A stretch of 39,632 nucleotides of DNA from Bacteroidota bacterium. GTDB taxonomy: Bacteria; Bacteroidota; Bacteroidia; Chitinophagales; Chitinophagaceae. The position numbers and the translations under genes are program-made. The stretch is from contig VGGR01000013.1 of the NCBI GenBank assembly GCA_016868585.1, forward strand, positions 1-39,632, written 5' to 3'. The notes under the pieces are model-generated. The model saw nothing but the letters and a program-made list of their open reading frames with translations. It was not told the DNA's origin and did not search any database. This document shows, one piece after another, positions 34,631 to 39,632 of this stretch. Positions within the stretch are counted from its first letter, which is position 1. The number at the start of each line of letters is the position of its first letter.

Positions 34631-36031
34631 TTATTTTATTTTTCCAACCATATTCTCCGGACTAACCCACTGGTCAAACTCTGCTTCGGTAACATAACCA
34701 AGTTGAATGGCCATTTGCCTTAGCGTAGTTCCCTGCTTATGTGCTTTTTGTGCAATCTCAGCCGCTTTGTAATAACCTATTTTAGTGTTTAATGCAGTGA
34801 CCAGCATTAAGGAATTATCTACATGCTTTTTGATATTGGCGTGGATTGGTTCAATGCCAACAGCGCATTTATCATTAAAGGACACACACCCTTCTCCAAT
34901 CAATCGGGCACTGTGCAGGAAATTGTAAATCATTACCGGTTTGAATACATTCAATTCAAAGTGACCGGAAGCCCCACCGATGCTAATAGCAACATCATTT
35001 CCCAATACTTGTGCGGCAATCATAGTGAGTGCCTCACATTGTGTGGGGTTTACCTTACCCGGCATAATGGAAGAGCCTGGTTCGTTATCCGGAATAAACA
35101 GTTCGCCAATTCCACTACGGGGTCCCGAGGAAAGCATACGGATATCATTGCCAATTTTCATTAGACTAACGGCTACGGTTTTCAAGGCACCATGGGCCTC
35201 GACTATAGCATCGTGTGCAGCTAATGCCTCAAACTTATTCTCAGCTGTTATAAATGGGTAGCCGGTTAGTTTTGCAATATGCTTGGCCACGTTCTTATCG
35301 TAATCTTTTGGAGTATTGATCCCAGTGCCTACTGCTGTTCCGCCCAAGGCTAATTCGCGAAGGTGTGCCAATGAATTTTTAATGGCCTTCAGTCCATGAT
35401 CCAGTTGTGACACATAACCGCTGAATTCCTGTCCTACTGTCAAGGGAGTTGCATCCATAAAATGCGTACGACCTATCTTGACAATTTTCATGAATTGCTT
35501 ACTTTTTTTAGCAAGCGTATCTCTTAATTTTTTTACACCTGGGATGGTGTTTTCCACGAGCACGGTATAGGCTGCAATATGCATCGCGGTCGGAAAGGTA
35601 TCATTGGACGACTGGGATTTATTAACATCATCATTAGGATGAAGAAATTTTTCTTTATCGGTAAGCTTTCCGCCTTTGAGCACATGTCCGCGATAGGCAA
35701 TCACTTCGTTCACATTCATGTTGCTCTGTGTACCGCTACCTGTTTGCCAGACTACCAACGGAAAATAAGCATCTAGTTTTCCTTGCAGTATTTCCTCGCA
35801 AACTTTTCCAATCAAACTGGCCTTGTTTTTTGGTAAAACAGCTGCGTCCATATTGGTTAAGGCTGCAGCTTTTTTCAAGTGCGCAAATGCCCTGATAATT
35901 TCCTTGGGCATTCGGTTGATGTCTTGCGCAATTTTAAAATTTTCAATACTGCGTTGTGTTTGTGCACCATAATAGGCATCCAGAGGAACCCTGACGTCTC
36001 CCATGGTATCCTTCTCTATTCTGTATTCCAT
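34631..36031 (-). CDS. fumC: Class II fumarate hydratase
   Basis: The TCA-cycle enzyme interconverts fumarate and malate. The 466-residue protein shows the superfamily signature [29 protein letters not shown] near the start, [16 protein letters not shown] and [12 protein letters not shown]. The C-terminal domain ([32 protein letters not shown]) is complete. lspA begins 2 nt downstream. Confidence 0.96.
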   Translation of the reverse strand: MEYRIEKDTMGDVRVPLDAYYGAQTQRSIENFKIAQDINRMPKEIIRAFAHLKKAAALTNMDAAVLPKNKASLIGKVCEEILQGKLDAYFPLVVWQTGSGTQSNMNVNEVIAYRGHVLKGGKLTDKEKFLHPNDDVNKSQSSNDTFPTAMHIAAYTVLVENTIPGVKKLRDTLAKKSKQFMKIVKIGRTHFMDATPLTVGQEFSGYVSQLDHGLKAIKNSLAHLRELALGGTAVGTGINTPKDYDKNVAKHIAKLTGYPFITAENKFEALAAHDAIVEAHGALKTVAVSLMKIGNDIRMLSSGPRSGIGELFIPDNEPGSSIMPGKVNPTQCEALTMIAAQVLGNDVAISIGGASGHFELNVFKPVMIYNFLHSARLIGEGCVSFNDKCAVGIEPIHANIKKHVDNSLMLVTALNTKIGYYKAAEIAQKAHKQGTTLRQMAIQLGYVTEAEFDQWVSPENMVGKIK

Positions 36032-36054
36032 TTTAATAGGGGGTTATAGCCCTG

Positions 36055-36062
36055 CAAAGTTA
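36055..36062 (-). promoter_or_regulatory. -7 element upstream of fumC
   Basis: TAACTTTG on the minus strand overlaps the stop codon of the enoyl-CoA hydratase gene and lies 23 nt before the fumC ATG. It is part of a 7-bp inverted repeat (36055-36061 and 36067-36073), so it may be a hairpin rather than a promoter. Confidence 0.35.
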
Positions 36063-36851
36063 GTTGAACTTTGGCTTTCTTTTTTCCAGAAATGCACTGA
36101 CGCCTTCCTGCATTTCTGCGGTACCAAAGCACTGACCAAATAGCGTTACTTCATTCCGATACCCATTTTTTGTTTTATCAAAACAAGCCTCTACGGCCTG
36201 AATCACTCTTGCAACAGCTTGCGGACCTTTCGTTAGAATGGTACGCATCAATTTTTTGGATTCGGCCATTAACGCCGTAGCGTTCACCACATAATTGACC
36301 AGCCCGATTTGTAATGCTTGTGAAGCATCAATCATATTTCCCGACATCATTAGTTCAAGCGCTTTACCTCTTCCTACCAGTTGGGTTAATCTTTGCGTGC
36401 CACCATAGCCTGGAATTAAACCCAAATTAACTTCTGGTTGCCCAAAGCGAGCCTGCTCTGCAGCGATCCGAATATGGCATGCCATGGCTAATTCACATCC
36501 TCCTCCAAGCGCAAAGCCATTTACAGCCGCTATGATCGGCTTGTTATTTTTTTCCAGCCGATCAAAAATGGCTTGGCCTTTTGACGCTATTTCCATGGCT
36601 CTATTTAGATCTGCTCCATTAAATTCGCTTATGTCTGCCCCTGCTACAAATGCTTTTTCGCCTGCACCTGTAATGATCACTCCTTTTACGTTTTGATCCT
36701 GTTCCAGTTGTTCAATTACCTGCGCCAATTCTGAAAGCACAGTTTGGTTGAGTGCGTTCATTTTGTCCGGCCTGTTAATAGTCAGTGTAAGTACACTTTC
36801 TTCAAGATGGCCCAATAAAGTTTTGAAGGACCCCCAGTTTTGTTGGTTCAT
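36060..36851 (-). CDS. Enoyl-CoA hydratase/isomerase family protein (crotonase)
   Basis: The 263-residue crotonase has the oxyanion-hole segments AFVAGADISEF and AAVNGFALGGGCELAMACHIRIA, and the catalytic-region FGQPEVNLGLIPGYGGTQRL with the second glutamate. Both glutamates needed for hydratase activity appear present, so short-chain enoyl-CoA hydration is likely, although the family has many other reactions. It begins 9 nt after the B12-binding gene, and fumC follows 28 nt later. Confidence 0.9.
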   Translation of the reverse strand: MNQQNWGSFKTLLGHLEESVLTLTINRPDKMNALNQTVLSELAQVIEQLEQDQNVKGVIITGAGEKAFVAGADISEFNGADLNRAMEIASKGQAIFDRLEKNNKPIIAAVNGFALGGGCELAMACHIRIAAEQARFGQPEVNLGLIPGYGGTQRLTQLVGRGKALELMMSGNMIDASQALQIGLVNYVVNATALMAESKKLMRTILTKGPQAVARVIQAVEACFDKTKNGYRNEVTLFGQCFGTAEMQEGVSAFLEKRKPKFN

Positions 36852-36860
36852 AAAATTAAT

Positions 36861-37265
36861 TTAGGAACGATGGGTGCCTACCCATTCTTTGATAAAATCA
36901 GCAATTGCTCTGGTGTCGGAGCCGGGATGAAATAATTTTCCAACCCCCATTTTATACAGCGCAGTGGCATCCTCCTCAGGAATAATACCTCCCCCGGTTA
37001 GCAATACATCATTCAATCCTTTTTCTTGCATCAATGCAATCACTTTTGGAAAAACAGTATTATGTGCTCCGGACAGGATCGATATTCCTATGGCATCTAC
37101 ATCCTCTTGCAAGGCTGTATTCACAACCATTTCAGGTGTTTGACGAAGTCCGGTGTAAATTACTTCCATCCCCGCATCCCGTAAGGCCGTGGCAATAACT
37201 TTAGCACCACGATCATGGCCATCTAAGCCAACTTTTGCTACCAAAACGCGAACAGGTCTTTTCAT
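36861..37265 (-). CDS. Stand-alone cobalamin (B12)-binding subunit, methylmalonyl-CoA mutase C-terminal type
   Basis: The 134-residue protein is a complete B12-binding Rossmann domain with the base-off motif DGHDRG (about 15-20), SILSGAH and [12 protein letters not shown], ending in the helix FIKEWVG. It matches the C-terminal domain of methylmalonyl-CoA or isobutyryl-CoA mutases, as found as a separate small subunit in some lineages. No large catalytic subunit is present in the window. It lies 4 nt after gltX and 9 nt before a crotonase gene. Confidence 0.9.
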   Translation of the reverse strand: MKRPVRVLVAKVGLDGHDRGAKVIATALRDAGMEVIYTGLRQTPEMVVNTALQEDVDAIGISILSGAHNTVFPKVIALMQEKGLNDVLLTGGGIIPEEDATALYKMGVGKLFHPGSDTRAIADFIKEWVGTHRS

Positions 37266-37269
37266 AGCA

Positions 37270-38802
37270 TTATACTCCTTGCAAAATTAAGCGCTTTGCC
37301 TGAGCCAATCTCTCCAGGGTTTCATCCTTACCCAGCAAGCAGGCAATATCAAATACACCAGGACCAAACTTTCCACCCACCAACATAATGCGAAGCGGTA
37401 ACAATAACTCACCTGTCTTAAGCTGGTGTGTTTGTGCTAACTCCTTGCAGATTTTCTCCAATGCTGCGGCAGTCCAGGAATTTGTTTGTTGGTAATAATG
37501 AATCAGCTGATCGAAAAATGTTGATTTTTCAACGCTCCACTTTGGCAGAATGGAGCCGGTATCAATTTGTGTGGGTCTTTTAAAAAAGAAGCTGCCTTGT
37601 TCGATAAAATCAGTCAATAACGTACAGCGATCCTTTACTAGTGTAATTACTTGTTCCAGTAGTGCTACGTTTGTTACCTGCAAATTTGCCTTTCCAAAAG
37701 TGTTGCTGACTAGTGGTAATAATTCACTGGCACTGGTACGTTTAATCCATTCGTGGTTGAACCATTTTGCTTTTTCGTAATCAAATTTGGCGCCACTACT
37801 ATGAACACGAGCCATATCAAAAGAGGCTATTAATTCCCCTTTACTAAAAATTTCTTTTTCGGACCCATCATTCCAACCCAGCAACGCTAATAAATTGATA
37901 AACGCTGAAGGTAAAAATCCTTTTTCCCGAAAGCCCTCCGTAGTTTCTCCGGTTTTTGGATCCTGCCAATTCATTGCAAATACGGGAAACCCATATTTAG
38001 CTCCATCTCTTTTGCTGAGTTTCCCGCTGGGGCCCAGAAGCAAAGGAAAGTGCGCCCATTGTGGCATTTCCTCCCATCCAAATAAGTACTGCCAAAGCAA
38101 CAAATGAACGGGCGCTGAAGGCAGCCATTCTTCTCCTCTAAATGCGTGGGTGATTTTCATGAGATAGTCATCTACCACTACGGCTAGATGATAGGTGGGC
38201 ATTCCATCTGCTTTAAGAAGCACCTTGTCATCTACCAATGAAGTATCAAAGCATACCTCTCCACGAATCATATCCTGAAAACTCACTGTTTTCCCAACAG
38301 GCATCATTATTCGAATTACATGTGGCGTTTTTGCCGCCAATAATTTATTGATTTCCTCTGCTGGTAGGGTGAGTGAGTTGCGCATCTTTAGCCTAAGATG
38401 ATGATCGTATTGAGGAGAAGGATTTTCTGTTGATCTAAATTTTTCACGCATCTGCTCCAACTCCGCTGTAGTATCAAATGCATAATAGGCATGACCTGCC
38501 GCTACCAATTGCGCAGCATATTCTCTGTAAAGTGTTTTGCGTTCACTTTGCCGGTAGGGCCCATATGGACCTCCATGTTGCACGCTTTCGTCTGGCTCTA
38601 ATCCACACCAACGCAAACAATCAAAAATATATTCCTCAGCCCCCGGTACATATCTGCTTTGATCAGTATCCTCGACTCGAACTATAAACTGACCTCCCAG
38701 TTTCTTGGCGAATAAGTAATTGTATAGCACGGTACGAACACCGCCTACATGCAGACCTCCTGTAGGACTAGGCGCAAAACGAACTCTCACCTTTTTACTC
38801 AT
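37270..38802 (-). CDS. gltX: Glutamate--tRNA ligase
   Basis: The class I synthetase charges tRNA-Glu. The 510-residue protein has [17 protein letters not shown] (HIGH equivalent HVGG), [11 protein letters not shown], and KLSKRDG (KMSKS loop). The C-terminal anticodon-binding region is complete. It heads the minus-strand series ending with lspA. A perfect -7 element stands 4 nt before its ATG, and it is divergent from the deacetylase gene with only 37 bp between the start codons. Confidence 0.96.
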   Translation of the reverse strand: MSKKVRVRFAPSPTGGLHVGGVRTVLYNYLFAKKLGGQFIVRVEDTDQSRYVPGAEEYIFDCLRWCGLEPDESVQHGGPYGPYRQSERKTLYREYAAQLVAAGHAYYAFDTTAELEQMREKFRSTENPSPQYDHHLRLKMRNSLTLPAEEINKLLAAKTPHVIRIMMPVGKTVSFQDMIRGEVCFDTSLVDDKVLLKADGMPTYHLAVVVDDYLMKITHAFRGEEWLPSAPVHLLLWQYLFGWEEMPQWAHFPLLLGPSGKLSKRDGAKYGFPVFAMNWQDPKTGETTEGFREKGFLPSAFINLLALLGWNDGSEKEIFSKGELIASFDMARVHSSGAKFDYEKAKWFNHEWIKRTSASELLPLVSNTFGKANLQVTNVALLEQVITLVKDRCTLLTDFIEQGSFFFKRPTQIDTGSILPKWSVEKSTFFDQLIHYYQQTNSWTAAALEKICKELAQTHQLKTGELLLPLRIMLVGGKFGPGVFDIACLLGKDETLERLAQAKRLILQGV

Positions 38803-38806
38803 GGTG

Positions 38807-38814
38807 CAAAGATA
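38807..38814 (-). promoter_or_regulatory. -7 element of gltX
   Basis: TATCTTTG on the minus strand is perfect and is followed by CACC and the ATG, predicting a leaderless mRNA. Confidence 0.55.
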
Positions 38815-38825
38815 ACCCCTGCTTG

Positions 38826-38833
38826 TATCTTTG
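38826..38833 (+). promoter_or_regulatory. -7 element of the polysaccharide deacetylase gene
   Basis: TATCTTTG is perfect and is 6 nt before the ATG at 38840. It argues against the upstream in-frame TTG at 38831, which lies inside the element. Confidence 0.5.
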
Positions 38834-38839
38834 TCTCTG

Positions 38840-39469
38840 ATGTATAAGCCCTTTATTCAGCCACCTGAATTAATTCGTCGGTTTTATCCAAAACGGTTAT
38901 GGCGAATGAATCCACTGGAACAAAGCGTTTATTTGACTTTTGACGACGGTCCCCACCCGGAAATCACTCCATTTGTATTGGAACAATTAGCTCATGCCGG
39001 AGCAAAGGCCAGTTTTTTTTGTATAGGTAGTCGGGTAGCTGCGCATCCTTCAGTTTATCGGCAAATACTCAAGCAGGGCCATCGCGTGGGGAATCATACA
39101 CATCAACACTTAAACGTATGGCATGTTAATCAACAGGACTATATTAATGACATTGCTACGGCATCCAAGTTGATAGATTCTAATTTGTTTCGTCCTCCTT
39201 ACGGAAAACTACCTTGGTATATTGCCAAACAGATTCCCAGTGTAATAAAAGCACCTGCGCAAATTGTAATGTGGGATATTTTAAGTGGAGACTTTGATCA
39301 GCGTCAGACCGCCTCTGCTTGTTTCGAGTACTGCTGCAGGTATATTCGTCCGGGATCAATAATTGTACTGCACGACAGTGAAAAAGCGTGGGGTCGTTTA
39401 GCAGCATTATTACCAGCACTTATTTCTTTTACAACCTCAGCGGGGTATTCTTTAAAAGCCTTGCCATAA
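38840..39469 (+). CDS. Polysaccharide deacetylase (NodB-fold) family protein
   Basis: The 209-residue protein has the NodB motifs in order: YLTFDDGPHPE (catalytic base and metal Asp), GNHTHQHLNVW (metal-binding His pair), FRPPYGKLPW, WDILSGDFD and IIVLHDSEKAW. It probably removes N-acetyl groups from peptidoglycan or another amino-sugar polymer. No signal peptide is visible from this start, so it is cytoplasmic or exported by another route. It ends 2 nt before a hairpin terminator. Confidence 0.92.
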   Translation: MYKPFIQPPELIRRFYPKRLWRMNPLEQSVYLTFDDGPHPEITPFVLEQLAHAGAKASFFCIGSRVAAHPSVYRQILKQGHRVGNHTHQHLNVWHVNQQDYINDIATASKLIDSNLFRPPYGKLPWYIAKQIPSVIKAPAQIVMWDILSGDFDQRQTASACFEYCCRYIRPGSIIVLHDSEKAWGRLAALLPALISFTTSAGYSLKALP

Positions 39470-39470
39470 A

Positions 39471-39496
39471 AAAACCCGGACCAATGATCCGGGTTT
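39471..39496 (-). terminator. Terminator shared by two convergent genes
   Basis: AAACCCGGA and TCCGGGTTT (39472-39480, 39488-39496) pair over 9 bp with a 7-nt loop. Read on the minus strand it runs into seven Ts, the stronger orientation, serving the partial gene to the right. On the plus strand it has only three Ts, but may still act for the deacetylase gene. Confidence 0.8.
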
Positions 39497-39515
39497 CACT
39501 CACAAAACAAAAAAA

Positions 39516-39632
39516 TCAACGCAGGGTTATGGCGTAGGTAACTCTATTAATAGTTACGGTCGCAACGTTATCACATCTTCCATCTCCAAAGTCAAGGACA
39601 GCAACCCAAGGACTTGTATTTGATAAGTTTCT
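39516..39632 (-). CDS. C-terminal end of an uncharacterised Bacteroidota protein (5' partial)
   Basis: Reading the minus strand from the window edge gives 38 residues and a TGA stop. The translation contains WVAVLDFGDG, then CDN, ATVTIN and YAITLR at the end. This pattern (LDFGDG-x-CDN-x-ATVTIN-x-V-x-Y-x-I) is familiar as the C-terminus of secreted or lipoprotein-type hypothetical proteins in this phylum. The bulk of the gene lies beyond the window, so no function is given. A terminator 20 nt past the stop supports the call. Confidence 0.7.
   Translation of the reverse strand, partial: RNLSNTSPWVAVLDFGDGRCDNVATVTINRVTYAITLR

Larger units (their letters stand above)
38807..38833. repeat. Perfect 8-bp inverted repeat with 11-bp spacer in the gltX/deacetylase intergenic region
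   Basis: CAAAGATA and TATCTTTG are exact reverse complements. Each arm is also a -7 element for one of the two divergent genes. It could serve as an operator as well as a promoter pair. Confidence 0.8.

Noticed and set aside
36055-36073. Inverted repeat at the end of the enoyl-CoA hydratase gene as a terminator
   Set aside because: Arms are 7 bp and AT-rich, with no T-run on the minus strand; fumC follows closely, and one arm is a TAnnTTTG match.
1-39632. tRNA, rRNA, CRISPR arrays, insertion sequences, phage or integron features
   Set aside because: I looked for cloverleaf-like stretches, short direct repeats with regular spacers, transposase or integrase motifs and terminal repeats, and found none that hold up by eye; tRNAscan or Infernal would be decisive for RNAs.

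Overview
The window is from a Bacteroidota chromosome, most likely the family Chitinophagaceae (lineage inferred from gene content, no database search). Pointers are a secreted protein with a type IX secretion (T9SS) C-terminal sorting domain, the gliding genes gldF and gldG, a MurF-alanine racemase fusion, DUF5777/DUF4920/OB-fold proteins typical of the phylum, an almost complete lack of Shine-Dalgarno sequences, and many copies of the Bacteroidota -7 promoter element TAnnTTTG. There is no sign of phage, insertion sequence, integron, CRISPR, rRNA or tRNA. Genes are packed tightly and no gene-free stretch exceeds about 190 bp.

Layout. 1-2973: 3' part of a large secreted multidomain protein, closed by a terminator. 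3039-4844: ruvB and an orphan OmpR-type response regulator. 4849-8882 (minus): a CPx-type metal ATPase translationally coupled to recQ. 8957-10613: tsaE overlapping an alanine dehydrogenase gene. 10610-12023 (minus): lpxA coupled to a small ABC ATPase. 12065-13000: an AraC-type regulator with a cysteine ladder, divergent from lpxA. 13097-16623: a six-gene envelope operon (two haem-motif lipoproteins, a membrane-anchored OB-fold protein, YceI, a DUF5777 barrel, DUF4920). 16689-21062: ileS and a DksA/TraR-type protein with a histone-like tail. 21093-22876: a PhoD-like phosphatase and a convergent GNAT. 23067-25414: acpP, fabF, rnc. 25399-25800 (minus): methylmalonyl-CoA epimerase. 25923-27981: iscS, iscU and an A-type carrier, then a terminator. 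28064-30544: gldF, gldG. 30566-33926: terC and murF-alr. 33927-38802 (minus): gltX, a stand-alone B12-binding subunit, an enoyl-CoA hydratase, fumC, lspA. 38840-39469: polysaccharide deacetylase. 39516-39632 (minus): the C-terminal end of a further gene.

Most of the window is housekeeping: recombination, translation, fatty acid and lipid A synthesis, Fe-S assembly, peptidoglycan, lipoprotein processing. The accessory part with most potential novelty is 12065-16623. There a cysteine-rich AraC regulator stands beside an operon that would place two haem lipoproteins, a YceI lipocalin-like carrier and an outer-membrane barrel in the envelope. I propose, as inference only, a small redox or electron-transfer module. 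The second theme is promoter architecture: in at least seven genes a perfect TAnnTTTG lies only 4-9 nt before the start codon, which implies leaderless or near-leaderless mRNAs. Two divergent gene pairs (lpxA/araC and gltX/deacetylase) carry mirror-image -7 elements with an identical 11-bp spacer.
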